64,000 bases of DNA from assembly GCA_907165135.1 (NCBI GenBank), contig OU015570.1:1550001-1614000 (forward strand), given 5' to 3'. Shown here one piece after another: positions 33,691-45,004 of this stretch. Both the position numbers and the translations under genes were made by a program. Numbering within the stretch: position 1 is the stretch's first letter; the number at the start of each line of letters is the position of its first letter. Source of the stretch: Oikopleura dioica. Taxonomy: Eukaryota; Chordata; Appendicularia; Copelata; Oikopleuridae. The notes beneath the pieces are model-generated. The model was given only the letters and a program-made list of their open reading frames with translations. It made no database searches and was not told the origin of the DNA.

Positions 33691-34015
33691 TAAATCAAAC
33701 AAAATAGAAGCTTTTAGCTTGGACTGCGAGATTTCGGAAACGTGTGATTTTCACGATTTTCCTTGAACGAGAATAGAAATTAATTCCTTTGAAATTATAT
33801 TCATGAACTCGTCTAAACAGTTCTATTTTTTGTCAGCATTTGCGCGTGAACGTCCGGCTGCCAGTAACCTCATCTGTATTGAGCTTTTCAAGGCGTCTTT
33901 TACATAGCGCAGTTTATATTCTTAACCCGTTAACTGGGCATCCGATCTTATGCGTTAACGGGCGCGTGGCAGTCTAAACTTTATCAAAGTACACTACTGA
34001 GAGTGCAAAACTTAC

Positions 34016-34452
34016 GTTGGATAGGATAGATAACCCCTTGTAGTTAGCAAGGCTTGAGGATCCATTCCATCAGGCAAATCATTCGAAGAGTTCGGTTTCA
34101 GATGATAAACCCGTTCCACATTGCAATCTCTGGTGATATCCTGCGTAAGGGCGAGACCAAGTGCTCGGATCCAGCCCATGTCATTGTAAATAACGGGAAG
34201 GCCTGAGTTTCGATAAAGAAGTTTCAACTGTGATTGGAGAAAATTGACGCATTGCATGTATCGTCGAGGGTTTTGACCTGGAGAAACGTCGCCCAGAAAT
34301 GTTCGAGCTACAAGCAGTTACTTAGGGAATGTCTTGGAGAGGAAATGTTACCTCTTGTTTTGTAATATGCTCGACCTAACGTACAGTAACTAGGGCCGAT
34401 TCGAGGCAGATGAACTTCAGACAGACTCATGAATCCGGGAACATCGAACTTG
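34016..34452 (-). pseudogene. NOL9/GRC3-type polynucleotide 5'-kinase, two internal exons
   Basis: Exon A (34352-34452, minus) encodes KFDVPGFMSLSEV and HLPRIGPSYCTLGRAYYKTR. A 44-nt GT-AG intron (34308-34351) follows. Exon B (34016-34307) encodes RTFLGDVSPGQNPRRYMQCV and LPVIYNDMGWIRALGLAL, and ends at a GTAAG donor. This matches the region after the P-loop domain of NOL9/GRC3, which phosphorylates RNA 5' ends in rRNA processing. The exons join in frame. The Walker A part and the C-terminal part are not in the window, so this is a fragment or a gene with very long introns. Confidence 0.7.
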
Positions 34453-34811
34453 CTGGATCCAGATCAGATTGTATCTGATGATTTTACCAACCAAAAGAAA
34501 TTATCAACGCTGTTGATAAGGGCCTGTGGCCCTTGCGCGCAAAATCTGGTAGAGAACTCATTTTTGCAGGAGGCTGACTTTCTATACTTTTGCGCCTCCA
34601 TCTCTGAAAGATGTTGTTTTTCCAAACGAAAAAATGTTGCCCTTGTTGTCATTTTAAGGTTCTGAAGACTTGAACCCGTTTTTTCGACGACCCTGAATAT
34701 GTCACGAATGTTATGAATGTCACGAAAACATGTCTTTTCCTCGTGACATATTCAGGAATATTCTAGAGACTCATGGTGGTATCACTTTTTTATAAAAAAT
34801 GAAGTAATTTG

Positions 34812-35420
34812 AGGCTAAATTTTCTTTTTCGGAACAAGGGACGCTTCAGATGGACCAGAAGATATCTCCATTGTCATTTTCAGAATCATTTTTACGCCAT
34901 CCTCAAGAGAAGGTGACAGAATCTGATTCTCGTGACGGAAGAGCTGCATGAATGGAGGTGATACCAGCTGGTGGTAGGGAGTGATAATCCCGTAGTAGGC
35001 GAGCATCGAGATCGAAGCGACGAGCATCACGAGCAACGCTGCGGGGGCTTCTTCTCTAACTGCCACCAGAAGGGAGAGGAGACTCGTGGCGTACTCACTA
35101 GTAGCGCCAGAGTTCCTGGTGGCGTTCTCCACAGTCGACACGTGCTGGAGGAGAGAGCGGGCATTCTTGGAGACAACTCCAAAGCGGGATCCTTTATCCT
35201 TCGAAAGGTTAGAGATGATCTATTAAGCCCTCCTACTACGGGATTATCACTTCCTACCACCAGCTGGTATCATCTCCAACCCTTTCCTGATCAAACAGCT
35301 TCGGGACATTACGGCCGACGTGATGAAGGACGGCGTCATCGAATTGGAGGTAGCACGTCTTCATGTTGCTCACGACTTCCTCCAAGTAGGCGGCATTCAG
35401 CGATTCGAACGGTAGTATGA
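34812..35420. repeat. Inverted duplication carrying protein-like sequence on both arms
   Basis: 34962-35008 (CCAGCTGGTGGTAGGGAGTG, AATCCCGTAGTAGG) is answered by 35227-35275 in reverse. The minus strand of the left arm encodes a membrane-like LLVMLVASISMLAYYGIITP; the plus strand of the right arm encodes a related YYGIIT(S) segment. In another frame it then gives FLIKQLRDITADVMKDGVIE before a stop at about 35419. It looks like two copies of one gene end placed head to head. Family unknown. Confidence 0.5.
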
Positions 35421-35427
35421 TCTCAAA

Positions 35428-35560
35428 ATTCGGCCAAATGCCGAATTTTCATATACTCATATTTTGAATGAATAATTCGGCCAGAGTGGCCGAATTTTTC
35501 GACCGAAATTGAAGGATTTTTTGGATGAAAAATTCGGCCCCCAAAAGTAAAGGCCGCGCC
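35428..35560. repeat. Hairpins built of AATTCGGCC/GGCCGAATT
   Basis: AAAATTCGGC..GCCGAATTTT, AATTCGGCC..GGCCGAATT and AAAATTCGGCC occur within 130 bases, forming nested hairpins similar to those at 23857-23930. Confidence 0.65.
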
Positions 35561-36291
35561 CCTATAAAGCCACTCGTTTATTAAGAGTCTCCATTTTATC
35601 AGTAGAAAAGTATCCAATCTAATGGTTCCTAACCTCGGGGCTCCGCCCCTTCGGTCCTAAGATGCCGGGGTCTAGTCTTTTGACTTTTATTGTGAGAAAG
35701 ACGACAATTTACCCGTTAACTGGGCACTCAATATTAGGCGTTAACGGCCACGAGGCCCTGAGACGGCCTTGCACATTTTGGCGTTTTACGAGAAATCGTA
35801 ATGAGGAAATTCATTTCTAAGAAGACAAGATGATTCACAAGCGTCTGCTCTTTCTTTTATATGTTGTTTTTAAGTTTTTCTGATTCGTTTACTGGTTGAA
35901 AACGGAGGTCAAAGTTACGTCACTTTTGGCGCTGAAATTCAAAAAAAGGAAAACGGGAGCAAATTGAATTACGCTTTCCCTTTTTTTCGCTGACTGAAGT
36001 TTTTCTTTCGCCTCTCATTGTCCGAATTTCAGGCCAATTTTTTCCGGAATCGAACACACGGATAGAGAATCGATCAAAATTTTCAAAAATATAAAAATTT
36101 TTTATAAAAAATTGAGTCTACGCCTTTTTATCGCGCTCCAAAGGCGAAAAGGCCGTGAGAGGGCCTCGCGCCTATTAACGGGTTAAAACCAACATTCTCG
36201 TACCCCAAATACTTTGCACCGTCAGTTCCCCAAAGATTATATGTTGATCGGGGAAGAGATAAAAATATCGTTTTTTTATCAGATACTGCGT
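35561..36291. other. No gene seen
   Basis: Contains two scattered copies of a TTAACTGGGCA.C(T/G)..TTA.GCGTTAACGG word (35713-35745; also 33930-33960) but no coding sequence that I recognise. Confidence 0.4.
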
Positions 36292-36432
36292 GCGCCTGAA
36301 GTGGGGGACGGGCGGCTACGTTACAAATTTGAAACGCCGTTACAATTTTGTAACGCCGTTACAAAAATCCAGATTATTTTCGCAATAAAAATGAATTTCC
36401 ATTCCGAAATTCTTATTATTTAGGACATAATA

Positions 36433-36824
36433 TGGTGGTTTTATACTGAATATAATTGGAAAACGGGAATCAATCTCGAATATGTTTATTAACCCTGATA
36501 GGTGTGAGCAGAAAATAATAAAATATATATATTATATTTTATGTTATACCTGTGAAGTCAGGGAAAAGAATGATAAAATTTTAGGGGTACAGTCGTTTTT
36601 ATAGTATAGGACACCACCCATCGGTGGCACGGAATTAGACTTGGTCGTATGAACTCGGCGTTGGCCATATCGCCAAAGCTGGAATAGAGAGAGGCGAGCT
36701 GTCAAGGTATGATGGAGTGAAAGCCTTGGCGTTGGGCGCGTCACGGCTCACTGAGCATAATTACGTTGACCACGCGCGCTAGAATCCTGTATTTCGAAGT
36801 GAAAACAGTAGGAAAACCACTACA
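36433..36824 (-). repeat. 3' LTR of the 36.4-43.9 kb element
   Basis: 392 bp, ends TGTAGTGG..CCACCA on the minus strand (TG..CA). About 97% identical to the copy at 43461-43850, with a 2-bp length difference in a CGCG run. Confidence 0.92.
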
Positions 36825-36899
36825 TATTTTCCCGTTTTTTTGTTTTTGAAGCGAAGCGTCCGTTGAGCGTAGAAATTTTTAATGTTCTTCAATGAAGTC

Positions 36900-37475
36900 C
36901 CAAACATTTTCTGGTAGAGAATTGTGCTGGATGGAGTTTACGACTTGTAGAGATTCCGAATGTGAGATTTCTGCATGATTGATTCGGTAAGTTGAGTAAT
37001 TGTGAGCAAGATCATTTGTGAAATTTTGATGTGAGTCCTCGCGTATTCGAGCTGGTCGGAAAACATTTTTGAGTCGATTTCTAGAAATTTGAAAGCGCTC
37101 CTCGAGGTGTTATATCGTTTTTCATAGGTTGCTTGAAATTGTTTCATCAATTCGATGCAAGTTTTTTTTATCGACCATAAGCTGGTAGAGAATTGCTGTT
37201 TCACTTATCCAGTTGAGCAAACTGTCATGATTTTCATAGAGCAATTCCTGAAGGTGGTTGATATCAAAGTAAAAATGATCTTTAAGGGACTTTGCTTCGT
37301 TTTTCATTTCTTGCAAAAAGTCGAGCAGCGATTGCAAGTTTTCTTTTGAATTTGAGTTCGGTAAGAAGTGAATTGGAATAGAAACATCAAAGAGAGCAGG
37401 AATGATAAAGCGTTGAATTAGCCGCTTTGGAGGAGCGTCGTTGAGTAGGAAGAAATCATTTTGAAGAGAGGTCAT
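36900..37475 (-). pseudogene. 3' ORF after pol, coiled-coil protein, one frameshift
   Basis: ATG 37475 opens 117 codons that begin MTSLQNDFFLLNDAPPKRLI and turn helical. Near 37130-37200 the frame changes and continues as a helical segment (88 codons, to 36938), ending just before the polypurine tract. It has no signal peptide or membrane anchor, so it is not an ordinary env. It is a third gene of the element, of unknown role. About 1.2 kb of non-coding sequence separates it from pol. Confidence 0.45.
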
Positions 37476-38713
37476 TTTCGAGTTTTTCTCTTCTAAAAAT
37501 AAGTATTGGACTGACCAGTACTCCTTTCAGAACCATATTTTTCTGAAGCAAGAATGCGCCATCGAGTGTATCTTCCGGACGTTGTGAGTCATTCCGATGT
37601 CTTTTCTTGTGATTTTTCGTGACCAGTGAAAAGTTGTCAAAGTCGTGAGTTGAGCCTTTCGTGATGGATTTTTTTTTTGTCTACTTCTTTCCCCTTTTTA
37701 TTTTTGGGCGAATGATCTTCACGAGCAGGAGATCGTTAATGAGCGCCACTGTGATTCGAGCAGTTATCTAGTAGAACTTTGAGCAAAGATAACATTTAGA
37801 ACAAAGAGCGAGTTCTTATTAGAAGAGAGTGTGTCACAATGAGCGATAGAAAGCTGTGAACAGAGCTGTGAGATTGTGAATAATTCGCTTGTGATTAAGA
37901 TATTTAAGCAAATGTGAATAACAAATACTCTCTTGGGATAAACTTTGAACCAAGTGAGCGATATTGCTTCAAATTTAATTTCAGGCATGTGAGCATAAAG
38001 AATTTTTGTGAGATTAAGTTCCTGAAAATTTAAATAGGGATAAATTAAGCCAACGAGCAGGGCGATAATTGTTATAAGCTTGTGAACAGAATATTAAAGC
38101 ATTGTAACCCTATTGTTAAGAATATTTAAAGCATTTGAGCGAAGCTTTGAGCGGAACTTGTGATCGTGAATGCCTAATTTTTCATAAAAGGACTATCTGT
38201 GTGTGATTTTGGCAACTGCATCGATTGCCAAACATCTGCAGAAGGCTGGACCAAGGTTCAGGAAAGAGGTACTTATCGTGCGGCCGATTGATAAACACAT
38301 TACCTGTGTTATGAGAACAAAAATCCACAGGGGCCTGCATGAAAACTTCGTAATAACGATCTGGTTGAGCATTACCAGTAATCTGGATTTCCCATTTGAG
38401 CTTTTATCGGGGAAGTAAACTTTTGAGCCAATTTCCAGTTGTGCATTGAATCGCCGAAGTTGTGAGGAACCAATTAACCAATTGACATCGATGTCGTGTG
38501 AGCAGGGCTTAAGACTACAGAGAGAGCGAGCAATCCAGTTATGAGTTAACGGTGGCTAGATAATGGGAACGCATATCTGAGCACCACCACGTCGTGAATA
38601 TTGACGATTTGTGAGCGAGATAGTCGAGCAGCTATCTGTGAATTAGGTCGAGTTATGAGCAAACATCTAAGACCATTAATGGGATTAGTCGAGCAGCTAA
38701 TCACAGGACAACA
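37476..38713. other. Non-coding spacer of the LTR element, rich in TGAGC and GTGA
   Basis: No ORF is supported. On the plus strand the words GAGC and GTGA recur every 15-40 bases; I count about 25 GAGC in the 1.06 kb from 37700 to 38760. The same bias continues through the pol region. On the element RNA (minus strand) these read GCUC and UCAC. Confidence 0.6.
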
Positions 38714-41345
38714 TTATCGTCGTGAGCGGAGACGATCTTTCCAGATGTTGTCGTGAGCTGAGTCATCTTTATCACTTGGCTCTTTATGATCTTTATGACT
38801 CGTTACCATCTTTTCATTCTTCTGAGCAGGAATGATCTCATCTCTATCAACAAGGAGCGGTTGATCTTTATGAGAGTAAACTATAGACTTGTTCTTTACT
38901 TCTTCTTTCAGGACTTTCCCTTGTGATTCGGCCACGTCATCTTTCTTGATAAATTCTGTTTTGTTTAAGGCAGTCTTTCGTTTGAGCGGTCGAATCAGAC
39001 TGATATGACGCCGATATTCTTTATTCGTGAATGGACATTTGATAATGTAGCTGTCCTTTGATAATCGTCGGTGTATTATGAATGGACCTGACCAGTGAAT
39101 TCCAAGTTTTCCAGAGTATAAGTCTGGTTTCCAACAGAGTACGGAAGTGCCAATTTCGAGAACAGGGCAATTTTTTTTGTCTCTTTGAAGGAGTTTTTGG
39201 TATCTTTGAACTTGGAAGTTAAGTATCGCAGGGTGGAGTTTCTTCATGTATTCATTCAGAGCAATTATGAATGGTTTGGAGTTTTCCGTAACTGGATCCT
39301 TAAGCGTGAATGGAATGTGAAATTGTCTCCCGTAGACAGCTTCGTTACTTGAGATTCCATCGAGACTTCCTTTTGGCATGATATTAAGATAGTACTGAGC
39401 AAACGGCCAGTAATCAGACCATGAGCGGTTTGTGGCGAGTAGAGAATTTGAGTAACGAATTTCGAATCGTTGGAGAATCGCTCTTGTTTTCGGTCCAAAC
39501 TCACCACCATTATCAGAAACGCAATTCTGAGATATGCCATGACGCAGTATGAGTTTGAGGAAGGCTTTCGCCACTAAGTTATCAGTTTTGTTTGAAAGTT
39601 GTTCGCCATCCAAATATCCAGTTAAACTATCGACACACGTGAGCAGGTATCGTTTTCCATAGCGATCAGTTCGTCCATAATCGACGAGATCTATGAATAC
39701 TTTCTCGAAGGGTAGTTGAGCAAAAATTCTGTCCTTTATGAGCGATGGACGAAGTTCTTTGAGCGGTTTAAGTCGGATGCATGTTTCACACGAGCTGGTG
39801 ATCGCTCTGACTTTTTGTTGAACATAACTGATGTAAAATCTTGTGAGCATTTGCACTAGCTGTTGACTTCCAGCGTGAGCGGTTATTGTGTGCAAGTATT
39901 GTATAAATTCATCAGCAAGCCAACTTGGAAGAACAAGTCGATCACGAGAATAGAGCACATTGTCCTTGATCGTGAATCGCTTCTGATTTGGATTAATTTG
40001 CGATTTGACAATTATATTTCTCGTGTCCGAGCAGGCATTCTGAGCAGTTGCCATTTCTTCTGACGAAAATGAGCGATTTTCGAAAGAGAATATAACATCA
40101 TCCTGTGAAAGAGCGTGAGCAGCAAATATTGTGTCAGCGACATCGAAGTAGTCTTCTGACTCTCTTTCTAGATCAACGGACTTTGATTTTGGTAATCTGC
40201 TGAAAAAGTCGGCAGATGCCATTTCCGGACTTGATCCACTTTTATGTATGATGTTGAAATTAAATGAGAGCAGGTAGTGATGAACATTCACTAACTTTAT
40301 GTCCAATTTTGATCGGCGCGCTTCACGGAACAGGAAGAGCAAACTTTTATGATCCACATAAACATCGAATTCGGTGTTAATTAGGTAGTATTCGAAGAAT
40401 TGAATACCCCAACACAATGCAAAAAGTTCTTTTATGCGCATTGGTCTTTTGAGATCGGGACCCTGGAGAGCTTTTGAGAAGTATCCGATCGTTGTGAATT
40501 GGTCATTTTCAACTTGATAAAGAGTTCCACCAACAGCTTGACCGGAAGAGTCAGTGACGAGTATGAGTTTACTTCCGGGCTTGAAATTAGCTAGTGTCGG
40601 TTCCTTTAGAAGTTCCATTTTAACTTTGTCGAATGCTTCTTGATGAGTAGGTGTCCATTCGTATACGGCTTTGGCAGATGTGAGACGATAGAGAGGTGCC
40701 AAACCTTCACTTCCTCGGTTGACATATTTTAAGTTGAAGGCGAGCATTCCAAGAAGTCTTTTAAGTTCGGGTTTGTCTTTTGGTTGAATCATATTTTTCA
40801 CGGCTTCAAGGTGCTTTTTAAGGGGTTTGATGCCAGCTGCAGTGATTCTGTGACCAATGAAGTCAAGTTCTTCACTTGCAAGCTTACACTTCTTTGCACT
40901 CAGGATAAGTCCATAATCCAAGCATGTTTTGAAGACATATTCTAATGAGCGTAAATGATCTTCTCAATTTAAGTCAATGATAATCAAATCATCAAGGTAG
41001 AGGATGATTGATGGATGATTCATGAGTTTCTTCATGATTCGGCTGAATGCTGCAGGAGCGTTGCACGATCCATAAAGCATCCGGTTGCATTGGAAGTGCT
41101 GATTATCATAACTGAAAGCCATTTTGTGCGCATCAGACTCGTTGATTAAGACTTGCCAATATCCTCGGTGAAAATCGACTGAACTTATGAAGCACTCCTT
41201 ACCACTTGTGAGTCGTTCCCCTATTGCAGTGAAAATAGTCTGCATGTGAGCAAGTTGGAATCGATCTTTCTCAAGAAGTGAGTTCATTCCTCGTGCGTCA
41301 AGGCTGATTCTGATCGTGTTATCGCCCTTACGAAGAATTATAAGT
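38714..41345 (-). pseudogene. pol of the LTR element: RT, RNase H, integrase
   Basis: RT is read from about 41345: SLDARGMNSLLEKD, FISSVDFHRGYWQVLI, MLYGSCNAPAAFSRIM, and ILYLDDLIII with a YLDD box. One in-frame TGA lies near 40964. The 735-codon frame from 40921 then carries FIGHRITAAGIKP, RNase H residues (VTDSSG, IKELFAL, VYVDHKSLLF, ASADFFSR) and the integrase zinc site (HTITAHAG..CETC). Core Asp residues follow in IDLVDYGR and CVSDNGGEFG. The segment that should hold the catalytic Glu (usually within about 35 residues of GGEF) is missing: the protein jumps to LLATNRSWSDYWPFAQYYLN. A GPF/chromo-type tail ends it. Not functional as it stands. Confidence 0.88.
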
Positions 41346-41716
41346 GGAATATTGAATGAGGATTGAGTTTTTTGAATAATTTTGAGTTGCTTCCATTTTC
41401 GATTTCTTCTTGAACTTGTGCTTGTGAATGGATCGGAATGGGCCTTGGAGGTTGATGAGAGGATTTTGTTTCATCGAAGAGCGGAAGTGTATATCGAAAT
41501 CCAAATAGTCTGCCAAGATCATCGCTATCCATATTGAAGCTTAGCCTGTACTTATGAATGAGTTTATCTAATTGACCTTTTTGTCGAGGAGTAGATGAGC
41601 CGTATGAACCAATCTCTGGAAAGAAGTTTGTCTTCTGAGCGAGCTTAGATCTTCTTTCGATGAATTGCTTATATTTTTGTTTTTCTTCACCAGAGTTCTT
41701 GTCTATTTCTATAATA
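41338..41716 (-). pseudogene. gag-pol linker / start of RT region
   Basis: An open frame downstream of the MITE reads ERRSKLAQKTNFFPEIGSYG and LGRLFGFRYTLPLFDETKSS, the region just before the RT core. No clear protease DTG/DSG site was found. A frame change at about 41345 separates it from the RT frame. Confidence 0.5.
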
Positions 41717-42114
41717 CAGTGAAAACTCAAAAATTGGCCGGTTTTCAGATCCAAATTTCCGAAAAAAGCGGCCAAATTTTGAGATTTTTTTGCCGGGTAG
41801 CCAAGCTTCCTCTTCAAAAAAGCAAAGTTTCGAAATTTTTGAATTTGGGCATGATTTTCACGTTTTTGATGAATTTTATTCAATTTTTTGCTTGTTCTAA
41901 GTCATTTTTATCAAAATACAGTTATTTTAGATGATTTAAACGCTTCAAAATAGCTTAAAATGGTCAGATAGACCATAATTTGGGTCTATTTTGATGCAAA
42001 TTTTTTTATTTTTGAAAACGCGGCCAATTTTTGAGTCTTTTTCAGATTCAAAATTCAGCCAATTTCGATCAAAACCGGCCAAATTTAGAGTAGGCAAATT
42101 TTGAGTTTTCACTG
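41717..42114. mobile_element. 398-bp MITE inserted between gag and pol
   Basis: The ends CAGTGAAAACTCAAAAATTGG and, reversed, CAGTGAAAACTCAAAATTTG form the inverted repeat. TA lies on both sides (41715-41716, 42115-42116). The arms repeat a GGCCAAATTTTGAG-like word. No ORF. It fits a Tc1/mariner-superfamily MITE. Coding frames on its two sides line up if the element and one TA are ignored, so it landed in an open gag-pol frame. Confidence 0.88.
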
Positions 42115-43357
42115 TACTTGCATTTTGAGCCGAATCTACACTTTTGATGCTTTATGTAGGTGATGCAGTGTCCGTCAAGTTTCTTCGCCATTACCTTTGA
42201 AAGTCGTTGCCTTGAGACTTTTTGCTTCTTTTCTGGAGCATTTGACATAGTTGCGACGATTTCTTTTAGCTTCGAGCAGAGCTGTGAAAGTTCTGAGCTT
42301 TGAACTTTTGATTTATCATCAGCGGCGAAAATATTTTCTCTCTTGAAGAAAGATCGTTCAAGTTCAGTTGCACGCTGAGCAATGTTTCGGAGATTGAGTA
42401 ATGACTTTTCCCGTTTGAGCAGTTCCATAAGTCGAGGTTCTTGAGCTGTTATGAACCGTTCACAGATGATTGACTCGTCAGCTGCATCCAAAGTTTGTTT
42501 ACCGTAGCCTTTTTTGAAGTAGGCTTGCAGATTTGTGAGAGCCATTGCTTGAGTTTCGCCACCTCTTTGGAATGAGTTCTAAAGATGTTTGTAGTATTCT
42601 GAGTCTTTTCCAAGACCATCAGAAAGTTTGGTCTTGAACGCATTCCAATTTTTGAGTTCCTCTGGAGTGATTGCTTCAATCAAAGAAGTTTCGCTTTCTT
42701 CTGTCAGGAGCTTAGACAGGGCCACTTTTATAAGTTCTTCTTCAGAGATGATTGAGCATGCCTTGAACAACTCCATCGCATTTATCCAATTTTCGATCGG
42801 CAATTGAGAGTCAAACTTTGGTGTTTTCATCTTTAATTTACCTGAGATGCTAATTGGGTCAACTTTTGGGGAGTTGCCAGGAGAGTTCTTCGCAGAAGAT
42901 TGAGCTTTGTGCTTGGCATTTCCAGAAGACTGATTTCCAGTTTGATTTTCGGTCGAGGTGCGAGATTTTTGCTCTTGAGAGTTTTGAGGTTCCGGTTTGA
43001 CATCGATTTTGGAGTCTTCATCAACTTTTTCATAATTGATGCAAATTGGTCCATTGTCACAATTTCGTTTATCTTATCAATGTCAATTCTATGATCGGAT
43101 CTGGCAGTCTTTTGAACTGCCTCACCAACATAGTCAGGATCATATCCGAGAATATCACCATTTTTCCGGAAGTAAAACTTCTTTTCACGGTCTTCGAGAA
43201 AATCGGGTTGAATTGACAAAAGGTTCAAAACAATGCCCGTTTTATCGAATCTTGGAATCGGAAGCGGATATTCACGGCTAGGATGCCTGTCATAAGTGAC
43301 CATAAGTTCTTTTGCCGTAAGATCGACATTAGTCTTGAAAAAGATTTCTTCAGCCAT
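42069..43357 (-). pseudogene. gag of the LTR element, two frame changes
   Basis: ATG 43357 begins MAEEIFFKTNVDLTAKELMV and runs 174 codons. The next frame (42830-42579) has FDSQLPIENWINAMELFKAC and PEELKNWNAFKTKL, a capsid-like helical domain. The last frame (42545-42117) has QAYFKKGYGKQTLDAADESI and a C-rich end HCITYIKHQKCRFGSKC, probably the nucleic-acid-binding zinc site. The 41717-42114 MITE cuts it just after this site. Confidence 0.7.
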
Positions 43358-43460
43358 GATGGATGAAATGTCCCTAAACTGTGAAACTTACCGGATGTCC
43401 ATTAATCTCTTATATCTGTTTTATATCTCTCTTGTTGGGTCATTCAGTCACCAAAATATA

Positions 43461-43850
43461 TGGTGGTTTTATACTGAATACAATTGGAACACGGGAATCA
43501 ATCTCGAATATGTTTATTAAGCCTGATAGGTGTGAGCAGAAAATAATAAAATATATATATTATATTTTATGTTATACCTGTGAAGTCAGGGAAAAGAATG
43601 ATAATATTTTAGGGGTACAGTCGTTTTTATAGTATAGGACACCACCCATCGGTGGCACGGAATTAGACTTGGTCGTATGAACTCGGCGTTGGCCATATCG
43701 CCAACGCTGGAATAGAGAGGGAAGAGCTGTCAAGGTATGATGGAGTGAAAGCCTTGGCGTTGGGCGCGTCACGGCTCACTGAGCATAATAACGTTGACCA
43801 CGCGCTAGAATCCCGTATTTCGAAGCGAAAACAGTAGGAAAACCACTACA
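43461..43850 (-). repeat. 5' LTR of the 36.4-43.9 kb element
   Basis: 390 bp, same ends as the 3' LTR. The first bases downstream on the minus strand (TATATTTTGGTGACTGAATG) hold the likely primer-binding site. Confidence 0.92.
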
Positions 43851-44236
43851 ATAATAAGCAATAATGTGTACCAAAAAGTAGTTTTCTTCAATTCAGGCGC
43901 GAAGCGCACACTCGTTTAATGATTTTGACTTTGAATTGTTTTAACGCCGTTACAATTTTGACTACTTGTAACGTAGCCGCCCTACACCCCCTGAAGTTCA
44001 GGCGCCCGCTGCTCGGCCAGGTCCCTTAATGAACTCTGTCTTCTCAGCAATATGAATGTCGATACGAAAGCCACCAAGTTTCTTTTTTGAGATAAGCTTT
44101 CTTTGTTTCCCCATATTGGAAGAGACGCATTTTGAAGAAAAATCATTGAAAACTCTTTTTTATTCAAAATTGGTAAAATTTTGACAAAAGCCAAAATTCT
44201 GTACATTTTCGCCGATTTCTGCTACAAAATTATGTA

Positions 44237-45002
44237 CCGTGGTTTTCCATTTTAAGAGCGTTTTTTAGATGACAGGGTTTGCTTAAAACGCTCTTAAATT
44301 GGAAATTTTTCTATCGATATAGGACGACAGTGGTTATTTTCATTTTTCAGGGAATTTCGAAAGTATGAAACAGAAAAGATCTAGAAGCAAAAGTAATTGT
44401 ATATCAAGATGAGAACGTGAGTGATTTTTTCAGGATTTTGCTCGAGCGCTTTTTCTTAATCTGATCTCTTTCATTCTTCAAAATTTAAACAACGAAAATG
44501 CCAGGAGAAGAAAAGAAAAACACATGTCTTTGGCTTAGAAGAAAAAATATGCGCAGATTCTGGTGAAGGCTCAAAAAGAAAGGATGGGAGAAAGACTGTC
44601 ATGGAGATCTAATAGATAATCCGAAGGAAAATGATGGGGAAGACATGCCTCAGGGTACATTTTCTAGCCTTTGTAGGAATAGGTAAATTAAATATCTAGG
44701 AATCAGATTAAAAGCAAAAGAGCTCCGACCCTGATGGTCCGTCGGCGATGGAGATTGAAGAAGAACCTCAAGTTCAAATGACAGAAGGAGCCGACACTGC
44801 CAAACCATTGACTTTAAAATGGCCGGAAAAGCAGTCAGAGATTACACGTTTTAGTTAATGATTTATTTGAGTCTAAAAATTTTTTGATTGCATAAAAATC
44901 TTCAAAAACGCTCTTTAATTGGAATTTTCGCAGATAACATAATTTGCAAAATGTTGGCGAAAACGCTCTTAAATTGGGCGCTCTTAAAATGGAAAACCAC
45001 GG
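44237..45002 (+). mobile_element. 766-bp pogo-like deletion derivative, copy 1
   Basis: Ends CCGTGGTTTTCCATTTTAAG and its reverse complement, TA on both sides (44235-44236, 45003-45004). Inside are an exon-like AAAATGCCAGGAGAAGAA start and a short intron-like gap. A terminal exon whose frame ends PEKQSEITRFS and stop resembles the C-terminal tail of pogo transposases with a decayed PIP-box. The catalytic core is absent. A same-length copy in opposite orientation lies at 50543-51308. Confidence 0.88.
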
Positions 45003-45004
45003 TA

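Larger units (their letters stand above)
36433..43850 (-). mobile_element. LTR retrotransposon, Ty3/gypsy type, complete ends, decayed coding
   Basis: LTRs at 36433-36824 and 43461-43850 bound the element, and ATAATA lies on both sides (36427-36432, 43851-43856). On the minus strand a primer-binding-like TGGTGACTGAATGACCC follows the 5' LTR, and a polypurine tract (AAAAAAACGGGAAAATA) precedes the 3' LTR. Gene order is gag, RT, RNase H, integrase, then a 3' coiled-coil ORF. LTRs differ at about ten sites by eye, so insertion is fairly recent, but the genes carry stops, frame changes and an integrase deletion. Confidence 0.92.
36292..44005. mobile_element. Older MITE split by the 36.4-43.9 kb LTR element
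   Basis: GCGCCTGAAGTGGGGGAC..GGGCGGCTACGTTACAA begins at 36292. Its reverse complement TTGTAACGTAGCCGCCC..CCCCTGAAGTTCAGGCGC ends at 44005. Only 36292-36432 and 43851-44005 belong to this MITE; the LTR element fills the gap. AACGCCGTTACAA also occurs in both arms. Confidence 0.7.
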
